Shown one piece after another: positions 8,565 to 17,194 of a stretch of 56,723 nt of DNA. Source of the stretch: Pseudomonadota bacterium (GTDB taxonomy: Bacteria; Desulfobacterota; Desulfobacteria; Desulfobacterales; RPRI01); assembly GCA_018901125.1 (NCBI GenBank), contig JAHIFE010000159.1:1-56723 (forward strand), given 5' to 3'. Below the pieces are notes generated by a model that did not search any database, had not been told where the DNA came from, and saw nothing but the letters and a program-made list of their open reading frames with translations. How positions within the stretch are numbered: the first letter of the stretch is position 1; every line of letters starts with the position of its first letter. The translations under genes and the position numbers were made by a program.

Positions 8565-10118
8565 ATGAGAAAAAGAAGATGGGGTGAAGCAGGTTTATGT
8601 GGTTTTGTCATGCTGGTATTGTTCGGGGTTTTCTCTACAAATGCTGTAGCGGAAATGGCCACAAGTTTCCATGGTTTTTTTGAATCCAATCTTGTTATGC
8701 GGGATACAACTGGTATCCAGTACGGATTTTTTGAAGAAGCAGAAGCAGTTCAACAGAGAAACATCTTAAAGTTTGATATTGACATTGAACCTAATATTGA
8801 GTGGGGTCCCATAGGTGTGGAAAAAGTCCATTTGACCTTTCGGGGTGCCTATGATTCGATTTTTGACCTTCGTGCAAATGCTTATGACATCATAGATAGT
8901 CAGGGTAAATCCAGATTTGATTATGGACTAAGGGATATCAGATTTGAGTCTGATTTAAGGGAAGCTTTTATTGATTTTACTTACAAGGGTAATCTCGGAA
9001 GGGGTTTCTTCAGACCTGGAAGGCAGATTGTTTCCTGGGGTGAGGGTCTTCTTGAAACCCTTAATGATGTTATCAACCCGCCGGATAATTCATTCAATTT
9101 GTTTTTTCAGAATCCTGATGATGTAAAAACTCCTCTCTGGATGGGCCGTATAAACTACAGCATGCCGCGTTTGCCTGGTTTTGGCTTAAATTTTGATTTG
9201 TTGTGGATTCCGGATATCAGGCCTACTCAGTGGGGCCCACTAGACGGTGTTAGGGGCAATACACGTGCCGGATTCCAGGCGCCTTATGTTAGTATTTTAC
9301 CCTTTGCTGACTTGAAGGGGTTTTCAGTATATGAGCGTGTGCCAACAAATGAGAATGAATACGGTGGAAAAGTATCGGCAGAGATCGGAACAAGATTGAA
9401 CGTTTCACTACTTTATTTCAGGGATGTTGTAAATGAACCGGGCATGTTACTGTATCTGGCTCAAGGCAGAGCTGAGTTAACGCATAATAAACAGCATGTT
9501 TATGGCGGATATTTCAGTTATCAGTTGTTAGCGGGTGGCATGGAAGCTGTTGTCAGAGGCGAGGTATCGCGTTATACGGCTTATCCGATTTCTTTAGCCA
9601 GTCCATCAGTCAATTTTGCCACGATGGTGGGTACGACGTTTGTCTATAAACCCGTCACAAAGACTATGCTTGCGGTAGATAAAGACCTGCGATTAAGATG
9701 GCTTTCCAAAGATCTGACAAAAGTTTCACTTGAATGGATACATACAACTATAAATGAGTGGGAAAATAGGTTGGATGACGTATACATTGATGGTACAGGT
9801 CGTGCTACAGGCAAGGTAGGTGGAGTAACGAAAGATCGCAGAAATATAAGGGAACAAGATTCGTTCTTGCTTCAGATCATGACCTATTGGTGGGCATCAA
9901 AGCTTAATCCAACGCTTCTTGTGGCCTACAATCCCGGCCACCATGGAGAAGGCGCCACCTTTATGGTTAAGCCTTCAATAAAATGGTACGTTACCCCCCA
10001 GTTTTATACCGATCTCAGACTCCAGGCCTTTTTGGGAGATTCTCAGGCCAGCAATGGCTTTTCTAATGGTATAAAAACAGCCAGTGAGGCAACATTAAGA
10101 GTAGGATATGAATGGTAG
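8565..10118 (+). CDS. DUF1302 family outer-membrane beta-barrel protein
   Basis: 517 residues after AAGGAGG. A signal peptide is clear (MRKRRW, hydrophobic stretch, NAVAEMATS). The mature part alternates polar and aromatic residues, and the chain ends TLRVGYEW, a terminal aromatic typical of outer-membrane barrels. The HGFFESNLVMRD start and the RPGRQIVSWGEG and DVINPPDNS segments match DUF1302. Family members occur next to DUF1329 proteins and MMPL pumps. They are thought to form an outer-membrane conduit for hydrophobic compounds, but no member is firmly characterised to my knowledge. Confidence 0.8.
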   Translation: MRKRRWGEAGLCGFVMLVLFGVFSTNAVAEMATSFHGFFESNLVMRDTTGIQYGFFEEAEAVQQRNILKFDIDIEPNIEWGPIGVEKVHLTFRGAYDSIFDLRANAYDIIDSQGKSRFDYGLRDIRFESDLREAFIDFTYKGNLGRGFFRPGRQIVSWGEGLLETLNDVINPPDNSFNLFFQNPDDVKTPLWMGRINYSMPRLPGFGLNFDLLWIPDIRPTQWGPLDGVRGNTRAGFQAPYVSILPFADLKGFSVYERVPTNENEYGGKVSAEIGTRLNVSLLYFRDVVNEPGMLLYLAQGRAELTHNKQHVYGGYFSYQLLAGGMEAVVRGEVSRYTAYPISLASPSVNFATMVGTTFVYKPVTKTMLAVDKDLRLRWLSKDLTKVSLEWIHTTINEWENRLDDVYIDGTGRATGKVGGVTKDRRNIREQDSFLLQIMTYWWASKLNPTLLVAYNPGHHGEGATFMVKPSIKWYVTPQFYTDLRLQAFLGDSQASNGFSNGIKTASEATLRVGYEW

Positions 10119-10163
10119 ACGTATGTGCTTTTTAGCATAAGAGGATCATAGCAGCTGTTATTA

Positions 10164-10250
10164 AAAATGCTGTCAGGCAAGACATGAAATAACAAAAGCT
10201 TTGTTTTTTAAAATGCTGTCAGGCAAGACATGAAACAACAAAAGCTTTTT
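10164..10250 (+). repeat. Tandem 46-bp duplication upstream of the first DUF1329 gene
   Basis: AAAATGCTGTCAGGCAAGAC begins at 10164 and again at 10210. The two units also share the downstream ATGAAA and AACAAAAGCTTT and differ at very few positions. A third, diverged version (CTATCAGGCAAGGCATGAAA) lies at 12221-12240, just before the second DUF1329 gene. The leader was therefore duplicated together with the gene. Confidence 0.7.
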
Positions 10251-10287
10251 TTGAGTTTTGGAAGGACCAAAGGAGGAAAAAGTTATA

Positions 10288-11610
10288 ATGAAATTAATAC
10301 GTATTATTAAATGCTTAGGATTATCGTTGCTTTCCATGCTTGTTCTTTTTATAGGGTTTGGAGGTATTTTGCTGGCTGCGGATTTGCCCAAATTAATAGA
10401 CAAGACCAACTGCAGCCAATATAAGGATCTGCTTGTTCCGCCTTTATACAGGGCGGTTGAAAGAGGCGCCTGGGTTGTTACGCCGGGGACATTAAATTTC
10501 AAATATAAACATACAGACAGTTTTCTTGCCGCAAGCGCAAAGAATGCCGGTAAATACGATGTAAGCAAAGAGGGCGATCTTATTGAAAAGAGTACAGGGA
10601 AAATTACATTCATTAATTTTTACGGCATGCCTTTTCCGAAAATTGACCGTAATGATCCCAGAGTGGCAGATAAAATTATATGGAATTTCAACTATCAGAG
10701 ATATCGTTTAACAGGGACAAGAACAGCTATTCATATTGCGTGGATTAATCAAACCGGAGAGGAACGTTTTATAGGTGGATTGGATTCACGCCTTTACATG
10801 ATGGGGCGACCGCTTGGCACGGAAATAAAAAACCCTGATAAAGTACTTACCTATGAATTTCAAAATACTATGTGGCCGATGAGCGTCAAGGGCACCAATA
10901 CAATGTCTTACGTTTATGTTGATGAAAGAGATAATTCCAATTTTGCTTATGTGCCTGCCATAAGAAGAATCCGGCAGACTACATCAACGGCTAGATCCGA
11001 TCCGTATATGGGTTCCGATGCATGGCTGGATATGAATTATATGTGGAGCGGTAAAAACCGTTCCATGAAATGGAAGGTGGTAGGAGAAAAAACGATTCTT
11101 GTCAGTTTTACCAGTCCTAATATGATTCCAATGCAGGAATTTTCGGACGGAATGACTCAACCGGTATATCCGTACACAGGCAAACTAATAAAAATGGGTT
11201 ATGAAGTTCCGGGCTGGAAGGGTGATGCGTGGGCGCCTGCTCCGGGTGTAATTACATATGTTCCAAGAAAAGTATGGGTTGTAGAGCAGACGCCTAAAGA
11301 TCCGTACTACAACTGGGGATTACATGTAAACTATGTAGATCAGGAGACTTACGTTATATGGTATAAAGAGGTATATGATAAGTCAGGTGCATTCCGGACG
11401 TGGGTAAGTCTGATGACGCACTTTAGTGAATCGCCTAGCGGTAACAATAATACAGGTGATTATGATGGGCAGCTCTATGTTGATGAAAAATCCAGGCACG
11501 CAACTTGGTCAGGCCGGTTCTCTCATCCTGAAGCATACTTGTACATGCCTGCTTCCAAAATTTCTCCCGGCTTTTTCAGTACGAATAACTTTTTGTTGCT
11601 GTCTAAATAA
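10288..11610 (+). CDS. DUF1329 (LolA/LolB-like fold) periplasmic protein, paralog 1
   Basis: 440 residues from the ATG at 10288, which has AGGAGG 11 nt upstream; the frame is also open to an ATG at 10258. A signal peptide (MKLIRIIKC, hydrophobic core, LLAADLPK) leads into the mature domain. DUF1329 hallmarks are visible: RRIRQTTSTARSDPYMGSDA, the WSGK segment and PRKVWVVEQTPKDPYYNWG. The family is predicted to share the fold of lipoprotein carriers LolA/LolB and so to bind a hydrophobic ligand in the periplasm. It works with DUF1302 barrels and MMPL pumps by genomic context. A close paralog of identical length follows at 12258. Confidence 0.8.
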   Translation: MKLIRIIKCLGLSLLSMLVLFIGFGGILLAADLPKLIDKTNCSQYKDLLVPPLYRAVERGAWVVTPGTLNFKYKHTDSFLAASAKNAGKYDVSKEGDLIEKSTGKITFINFYGMPFPKIDRNDPRVADKIIWNFNYQRYRLTGTRTAIHIAWINQTGEERFIGGLDSRLYMMGRPLGTEIKNPDKVLTYEFQNTMWPMSVKGTNTMSYVYVDERDNSNFAYVPAIRRIRQTTSTARSDPYMGSDAWLDMNYMWSGKNRSMKWKVVGEKTILVSFTSPNMIPMQEFSDGMTQPVYPYTGKLIKMGYEVPGWKGDAWAPAPGVITYVPRKVWVVEQTPKDPYYNWGLHVNYVDQETYVIWYKEVYDKSGAFRTWVSLMTHFSESPSGNNNTGDYDGQLYVDEKSRHATWSGRFSHPEAYLYMPASKISPGFFSTNNFLLLSK

Positions 11611-11637
11611 CTTTTCTAATAATTAAAAAATATTTTT

Positions 11638-11677
11638 AACCAGCGGGAAAGAGCTCTTCTTTCCCGCTGGTTTTTTT
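11638..11677 (+). terminator. Rho-independent terminator after DUF1329 paralog 1
   Basis: AACCAGCGGGAAAGA pairs with TCTTTCCCGCTGGTT, leaving a tiny loop, followed by seven T. It is a textbook terminator 27 bp after the stop, so the second paralog probably needs its own promoter or read-through. Confidence 0.9.
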
Positions 11678-12063
11678 ATTAGCGTATTTGTTTCTATTAT
11701 TTTCTATTCCGGGCTTATCCGTATGTGGCTTATTGAAGATTTATTGATATTGAAATATCTTCATGTGAATATTCAATAAAGCTTATCAAAATATTTCCTG
11801 AATTCTCTATTGTTTTTCTGCGTGCTTTATTGGAAAGTAAACTAATGTTTGTATGACATGCTGTGATACATGAAATGCATTAAAATAATTAATTCTATAT
11901 TTCGTAGATATACATTGTGTTTTGGTAAAATCATAGATAACATATTTTAACGAATTGATATATTGATATAAATATTTTTATACGGTTTTAGATAATAATA
12001 ATTGATCTGTGAAATAATTTTCGTTATACAAAGAACGAAACCATCATGGTTGATGATCTTGTG

Positions 12064-12155
12064 AAAAGTCGAAAATCCATGGTTTTTATTCTGGATCTCA
12101 TTTGAAATATAATAATAAATCCATGCTTTCGCAGACATGACGATTTTACGACTTT
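12064..12155. repeat. Degenerate palindromic repeat
   Basis: AAAGTCGAAAATC (12065-12077) pairs with GATTTTACGACTTT (12142-12155) apart from one bulged base. The inner part resembles decayed copies of a dispersed palindrome familiar from related genomes (CTTTCGCAG-x-ATGACG next to CGACTTT). That resemblance is from memory; only the inverted repeat is seen directly. Confidence 0.35.
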
Positions 12156-12257
12156 ATTACAGGTTTACCAACACAGATGTTAGCTTATTGATGAGGATTT
12201 TATTGAAACTGTTTGCAACGCTATCAGGCAAGGCATGAAACAACAAAGGAGAAAAAA

Positions 12258-13580
12258 TTGAAATTTAAAAGATTTACTAAACACATAGGGAGAGCGATTC
12301 TCACACTGCTTATTCTTCTTATGGGTATCGGCAGCACATTGCAGGCTGAGGATTTACCTAAGATGATAGACAAGAAAAACTGCGCTCAATACAAAGATCT
12401 GCTTATTCCGGCTTTATACAGGGCAGTTGAAAGGGGTGGCTGGGTTGTTACACCAGGGAATATAAACTTTAAATACAAACATATGGATAGTTTTCTTAAG
12501 GCTTCAGAAAAGAATGCAGGAAGATTCGACGTAAGCAAAACAGGCGAATTAATAGAAAAGAAAACAGGAAAAATTGCAGAAACCAATTTTTATGGAATGC
12601 CTTTTCCCAATATTGATCCTAAAGATCCTAAGATAGCGGATAAGATCATATGGAATTTTAATTACCAGAGATACCGTTATATGGGTTCAAGGCTTTATGT
12701 TCCTATTATGTGGATTAACAAAACCGAGGAAGAACGTTACGTCGCCGGGATGGATTCACGCCTTTATATGATGGGAAGACCGCCGGGAACGGAAATAAAA
12801 AATCCTGACAAGGTTCTTACATATGAATGTCAAAATGTTCAGGACCCGATGAGCGTTAAGGGCACCAATCAGATGTCTTATGTTTATATTGATCAAAGGG
12901 ATAATACAAACTATGCATATGTTCCTGCTATAAGAAGAATACGTCAAACAACATCAACGGCAAGATCTGATCCGTATATGGGTTCTGATGCATGGATAGA
13001 TATGAACTACATGTGGAGCGGTAAAAACAGTTCCATGAAATGGAAGCTGGCAGGAGAAAAAACGATTCTTGCAAGTTTCACCAGCCCCAATATGATTCCT
13101 GTAGAAGATTATCCTGATGGCAGAATATCTGTTAAGTATCCGTTCACCGGTAAACGTATTAAATTAGGTTTTGAAGTTCAGGGCTGGAAAGGCGATTCAT
13201 GGGCTCCTGCACCGGGTACACTTACATATGTCCCAAGAAAGGTATGGGTTGTTGAACAGAGACCTAAAGATCCATATTACAACTGGGGATTGCATGTAAA
13301 CTATGTTGATCAGGAGACTTATGCTATATGGTATAAGGAGGTATATGACAAATCCGGTGAATTTCGCACATGGGTTAGTTTGCTGGTACACTATAGTGAG
13401 TCTCCCAGCGGGAAGAATAATACAGCGGATCATGATGCTCAGTTGTATGTTGACGAAAAATCCCAACACTCATCGTTTTCAGGCCGTGCTGCGCATAAAG
13501 ACGCATTCTTATACATGCCGGCTTCCCAGATTTCTCCGGGTTTTTTTAGTACAAACAACTTTTTATTATTGTCCAAGTAA
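12258..13580 (+). CDS. DUF1329 (LolA/LolB-like fold) periplasmic protein, paralog 2
   Basis: 440 residues if started at the TTG at 12258. This start has AAAGGAG six bases upstream, aligns with the paralog's ATG (LKFKRFTKHIG against MKLIRIIKCLG), and gives exactly the paralog's length. A longer frame from 12213 would spoil the signal peptide. The two proteins are about 70 % identical by eye across their whole length, including RRIRQTTSTARSDPYMGSDA and the KISPGFFSTNNFLLLSK/QISPGFFSTNNFLLLSK tail. The signal peptide ends near LQAEDLPK. A tandem duplication in an envelope-transport cluster suggests two ligands, a heterodimer, or dosage; the sequence does not say which. Confidence 0.8.
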   Translation: MKFKRFTKHIGRAILTLLILLMGIGSTLQAEDLPKMIDKKNCAQYKDLLIPALYRAVERGGWVVTPGNINFKYKHMDSFLKASEKNAGRFDVSKTGELIEKKTGKIAETNFYGMPFPNIDPKDPKIADKIIWNFNYQRYRYMGSRLYVPIMWINKTEEERYVAGMDSRLYMMGRPPGTEIKNPDKVLTYECQNVQDPMSVKGTNQMSYVYIDQRDNTNYAYVPAIRRIRQTTSTARSDPYMGSDAWIDMNYMWSGKNSSMKWKLAGEKTILASFTSPNMIPVEDYPDGRISVKYPFTGKRIKLGFEVQGWKGDSWAPAPGTLTYVPRKVWVVEQRPKDPYYNWGLHVNYVDQETYAIWYKEVYDKSGEFRTWVSLLVHYSESPSGKNNTADHDAQLYVDEKSQHSSFSGRAAHKDAFLYMPASQISPGFFSTNNFLLLSK

Positions 13581-13742
13581 GATGGTTTTGTAAAAAAGCT
13601 AATTAACATGCCCGGGTTATATTAAACCCCGGCATGAAAATATCATGAGACTGCTTAACCCTTTACGGTGAAAAATTTTCCGGCATCTATTTTGCCGGGA
13701 ATTCAAATTAGTCTAAAAACTTTCATAAAATTCTTTTATTCG

Positions 13743-13774
13743 AAGATTCCCACTGTATATGCAGTGGGAATCTT
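13743..13774. terminator. Strong hairpin between convergent DUF1329 and etfA genes
   Basis: A perfect 13-bp stem (AAGATTCCCACTG with CAGTGGGAATCTT) and 6-nt loop overlaps the first base of the etfA stop codon. It lies between convergent genes and probably ends transcription from both sides, although neither side has a long T run. A weaker hairpin (CCGGCA / TGCCGG, 13680-13698) lies just to its left. Confidence 0.6.
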
Positions 13775-14775
13775 TAGCTTCTGATTCTCTTTTTCAACTC
13801 TTTGATAAGGGCCATGCATAACTGGTTTGCATCAGCAACAATGGCTACATCAGCTTTTTTCATCATAGTGGCATTCGGATTTTTATTTACAGCTATAATC
13901 AGACCGGCATCACGTATGGCAGCGGTATGCTGGATGGCTCCGCTGACTCCGAAAGAAAACAGGACATTTGGATTAATATGCTTTCCGGCCTGACCAACCA
14001 GGAGTTCGGGGTCTGTCCAGTTTGCATAAACCACAGGACGTGTAGCTCCCACTTCTCCGCCAAGAAGTCTGGCCAGATCGAAGAGTTTTTTAAATCTGTT
14101 TTTACCGCCCATTCCACGGCCACCACAAACAACCACACCGGCATCCTCAATCCTTTGTCCGCGATGTGGTTTTCTTTGATAATGAACCAGTCTTAATCTT
14201 TCTTTAGGCAAATCTTTAGGCAGGGGTATCTTTATAACTTGCCCTTTGCGTTCGTAGTCATGGGGAATTTCCTGGAAAGTTCCGGGGCGAACTGTAGCCA
14301 TTTGCGGCCGTCTTTCGGGTGTAATAATTTCAGCCAGCAGATTGCCTCCAAAAGCAGGCGCAGTCTGGACGAGAATGCCCTGTTCATTAATATCCAGCCC
14401 AACGCAATCAGCGGTCAGACCTGTTCCAAGAAGTTTTGCCAGCCTTGGCGCAAACTCTCTTCCGAAAGAAGTTGCGCCTACCAGAATGATATCCGGCTTA
14501 TACTCTTTTGCAAGACGCTCCATTAGCCAGACATAATTTTCCATGCTGTATTTTTTTAAAGAAGAGTGTTCAATTACATATACTTTATGAGCCCCATGGG
14601 CGATGTATTCTTTTACATACTCATCAAGATTGTGACCAAAGACTACTGCACAAACAGCAGAGCCGGTTTTAACAGCAAGGTCCCCTGCTCTGGACAGAAG
14701 CTGCAGGGTAACTCTTGTCTGGAAATAATTCCTGTAATCACCAAAAACCCAAATATCTTGTGCTGTCTGCTTCAT
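13774..14775 (-). CDS. etfA: Electron transfer flavoprotein alpha subunit
   Basis: 333 residues. The C-terminal FAD domain is clear: CGGRGMGGKNRFKK, then GATRPVVYANW, VGQAGKHINPNVLFSFGVSG, AIQHTAAIRDAGLIIAVNKN and the closing VADANQLCMALIKELKK. ETF accepts electrons from acyl-CoA dehydrogenases on FAD and passes them to the quinone pool or other carriers. It is the last gene of an ACAD-EtfB-EtfA operon, and its ATG overlaps the EtfB stop by 4 bp. The two ETF genes with a dehydrogenase of their own suggest dedicated electron transfer for that enzyme. Confidence 0.92.
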   Translation of the reverse strand: MKQTAQDIWVFGDYRNYFQTRVTLQLLSRAGDLAVKTGSAVCAVVFGHNLDEYVKEYIAHGAHKVYVIEHSSLKKYSMENYVWLMERLAKEYKPDIILVGATSFGREFAPRLAKLLGTGLTADCVGLDINEQGILVQTAPAFGGNLLAEIITPERRPQMATVRPGTFQEIPHDYERKGQVIKIPLPKDLPKERLRLVHYQRKPHRGQRIEDAGVVVCGGRGMGGKNRFKKLFDLARLLGGEVGATRPVVYANWTDPELLVGQAGKHINPNVLFSFGVSGAIQHTAAIRDAGLIIAVNKNPNATMMKKADVAIVADANQLCMALIKELKKRIRS

Positions 14776-15596
14776 TGTTCCTGCCCGTATGCTTTTAAGT
14801 CTTTTTGAATTTCCCCACCAATTTTACGGCCAAACTTATCTAAAAGTTCTTCCACAATTTTCTTTGCGGGGCCTTTCATTTCTATGTTCTTCTTCTCAGA
14901 GTCCGGAGAATAAACTTTTAATATTCTGGTAGGGGAATCCTTTATCCCGGCGATTTTCAGCTTAAGATCATCTGCATCCAATGTGATGATATCGCATTTG
15001 TCGTAAGCATCCTGGAGTCCTGCAAGTGGTACATAACGTGGTTGGTAGTGGCTGGTTGTCACAGTAACCAAACCTGGCAGATCCATTTCCAGAGTTTCAA
15101 GAAAATTATCCGATAGACGTTTCATGCGAAGAACATTTTCCTTAAGTTCAAGCCACTCAACATAGGCTGCACCAGGAATTTTGAGTTCTTCGGTAAGCTG
15201 CGGGCCAACTTGTGCGGTTTCACTGTCGCTGGTATGGCAGCCGCAAAGCACAATGTCGAAATCAGGGCACTCTTTTTCAATGGCACGAGCAAGGATAAAT
15301 GATGTCATAAACGTATCGGCTCCTGCCATGCGTTTGTCCGTAAGCAATATGCAGCGATCCGCACCAATGGCTAAGGCTTCTCTAAGCACCTCTTCAGCCA
15401 TAGGCGGACCCATAGTAATGGCGGTAATATGTCCGCCATGCAGTTCTTTCAGGCGTAATGCCGCTTCAAGAGCATGATGACAGGCCGGATTCATCATGCC
15501 TTCCGCTAAATCCCTCTTCAGGGTGCCTGTGCGCGGATCCCAGTTTAGTTCCGATACCATAGGCACCTGTTTTATACATACAATCATTTTTAGCAT
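14772..15596 (-). CDS. etfB: Electron transfer flavoprotein beta subunit
   Basis: 274 residues, near the family's usual 250-270. The N-terminus MLKMIVCIKQVPMVSEL is typical, and the signature stretch CGCHTSDSETAQVGPQLTEE matches the nucleotide-binding motif of EtfB. The start at 15596 lies 8 bp after the acyl-CoA dehydrogenase stop; M4 is a possible alternative start. It forms the heterodimer with EtfA encoded next, with which it overlaps by 4 bp. Whether this is an ordinary or a bifurcating ETF cannot be decided safely by eye. Confidence 0.92.
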   Translation of the reverse strand: MLKMIVCIKQVPMVSELNWDPRTGTLKRDLAEGMMNPACHHALEAALRLKELHGGHITAITMGPPMAEEVLREALAIGADRCILLTDKRMAGADTFMTSFILARAIEKECPDFDIVLCGCHTSDSETAQVGPQLTEELKIPGAAYVEWLELKENVLRMKRLSDNFLETLEMDLPGLVTVTTSHYQPRYVPLAGLQDAYDKCDIITLDADDLKLKIAGIKDSPTRILKVYSPDSEKKNIEMKGPAKKIVEELLDKFGRKIGGEIQKDLKAYGQEQ

Positions 15597-15604
15597 TTTA
15601 TTCT

Positions 15605-16753
15605 CTACGTCGGTTTTGAAAGCAAAGAACGCGCTATTACCATGCGCTGAACTTCGCTGGTTCCTTCATAAATCTCGGTAACTTTGGCATCACGAAAATA
15701 GCGTTCCACATCGTATTCTTTACTGTAGCCGTATCCGCCGTGAATTTGTACAGCAAGACCGGTTACACGTGAAGCTGTTGTGCTGCAATATAACTTTGCC
15801 ATTGCTGCTTCAGCACCGAACGATTTCCCGGCATCTTTAATGGCGCAGGCTCTATACAGAAGTAATCTGGCCGCATCAATTTCAGTTGCCATGTCAGCAA
15901 GATAGTTTTGAATTGTCTGGAAAGTACTTAATGGTTTTTTAAACTGCTGCCTTTCTTTTGAGTATTTTAGTGCGTCTTCAAAAGCCGCCTGGGCAATACC
16001 CAAAGCCTGAGCTGCAATGCCTATACGGCCGGAATCAAGAGTTGAAAGTCCGATCTTGAGGCCATCGCCTTTGCGCCCGAGCAAATTGCTTTTCGGTACC
16101 CGGCAATCCTCGAAAAACAGTGATGAAACAGGATTTGCCCGCATGCCGCACAAGTCCTCTATTTCTCCTACAGAAAAACCCGGTGTGTTTTTTTCTACAA
16201 TCAGCACGCTGTTTGAACTGCGCTGATTTTCAGAATCGCTGATTGCGAAAATCAGCGCGGAACCGCAGATTCCCCCATTTGTAACAAATATCTTTGTGCC
16301 GTTAATTACATAATAATCTCCATCTTCAACTGCCGTAGTTTCAACACCTCCTGCATCAGTACCGGCGTTTGCCTCGGTAAGGCAGAAAGCACCAATGCGC
16401 TCGCCGCTTGCCAGTTGCGGTAGAAATTTTTCTTTTTGTTCCCTGGTTCCGAATTGCGCTATAGGATTCGTTCCCACACTGTTATGAACAGTTATGCAAA
16501 GCCCCATAGCAGCGCAAACACGTGATATTTCCTCGATAACAATTGCATAACTGATGCTGTCCATCTCAGCGCCACCGTATTCCCGTGGAACCTGAAGGCC
16601 AAAAAAATTCAAAGGGCGCATTTTTTCGACTACTTCCCATGGGAAACGCGCTTTCTGATCAATTTCATGCACAATAGGGCCTAGTTCTGTCTCAACAAAA
16701 TTGCGCACAGTTTTGCGTACAGTTTTATGCTTTGTACAGGGATTGAAATTCAA
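15605..16753 (-). CDS. Acyl-CoA dehydrogenase
   Basis: 382 residues. The start is read as TTG at 16753 with GGAGGG a few bases upstream, because the protein from there aligns with the usual N-terminus (TVRNFVETELGPIVHEIDQK). FAD and substrate motifs are present: CLTEANAGTDAGG, IFVTNGG, and near the C-terminus QIHGGYGYSKEYDVERYFRD followed by EIYEGTSEVQR. The Glu of EIYEGTSE sits at the catalytic-base position of short- and medium-chain enzymes. It oxidises an acyl-CoA to the 2-enoyl-CoA and hands electrons to the ETF encoded by the next two genes. Chain length or aromatic specificity is not readable. Confidence 0.88.
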   Translation of the reverse strand: MNFNPCTKHKTVRKTVRNFVETELGPIVHEIDQKARFPWEVVEKMRPLNFFGLQVPREYGGAEMDSISYAIVIEEISRVCAAMGLCITVHNSVGTNPIAQFGTREQKEKFLPQLASGERIGAFCLTEANAGTDAGGVETTAVEDGDYYVINGTKIFVTNGGICGSALIFAISDSENQRSSNSVLIVEKNTPGFSVGEIEDLCGMRANPVSSLFFEDCRVPKSNLLGRKGDGLKIGLSTLDSGRIGIAAQALGIAQAAFEDALKYSKERQQFKKPLSTFQTIQNYLADMATEIDAARLLLYRACAIKDAGKSFGAEAAMAKLYCSTTASRVTGLAVQIHGGYGYSKEYDVERYFRDAKVTEIYEGTSEVQRMVIARSLLSKPT

Positions 16754-17194
16754 AACACCCTCCGGTTCTTTTCCCGGTTAAAACCAGGATTGATAACTTA
16801 ACCTGCTGAAAAATATTGCTGTTTAATAAAAAGTAAATATTCCGAGCCACTTTCAAAACATTTCAGTTTGGTCAAGGTCAAGGCGGGTGAAATATTTAAC
16901 CACAGGAATACATGTAGTATTTCGAGGATTAAAATTTTCGCCCAACGCAGAGATCGGCCAAAATGGGACGTTTTGAAACTGGCTCTTCCGAAATAACTGA
17001 TTCCCAATCATTGCTGATGATGCAGGAGAGGCTTGAGTAACTTAAAAGCTGCAAAAAATCAAGAGCACTTTAATAAATTCGAATAGCGAATATCGAACAA
17101 TGAACAGCGTACTTTAATTTCAACTATTTGCTATTCGTTTTTTGCTCGTTTCTTTTACAAGGCAAATATTAGTATATCGATGCTCTCGAATCCA
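16754..17194. other. Intergenic region between rng and the acyl-CoA dehydrogenase gene
   Basis: It contains MITE copy 2 (16844-16985) and a hairpin with 13-bp arms, CGAATAGCGAATA (17080-17092) and TATTTGCTATTCG (17125-17137), with one G·T mismatch. The GCGAATATCGAA string inside also occurs at 8377. No promoter is clear for the leftward dehydrogenase operon. Confidence 0.5.
16844..16985 (+). mobile_element. 142-bp palindromic MITE, copy 2
   Basis: Complete copy with the family termini GAGCC...GGCTC. It is flanked on both sides by TTCC (16840-16843 and 16986-16989), a perfect 4-bp target-site duplication. It lies between rng and the acyl-CoA dehydrogenase operon, in the region where that operon's promoter should be. 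Confidence 0.93.

Larger units (their letters stand above)
11611..12257. other. AT-rich spacer between the two DUF1329 paralogs
   Basis: It contains the terminator at 11638-11677, then very AT-rich DNA with no coding signal. A degenerate palindrome lies at 12064-12155, and the diverged leader repeat (12219-12250) precedes the second paralog. No promoter is strong enough to call. Confidence 0.45.
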
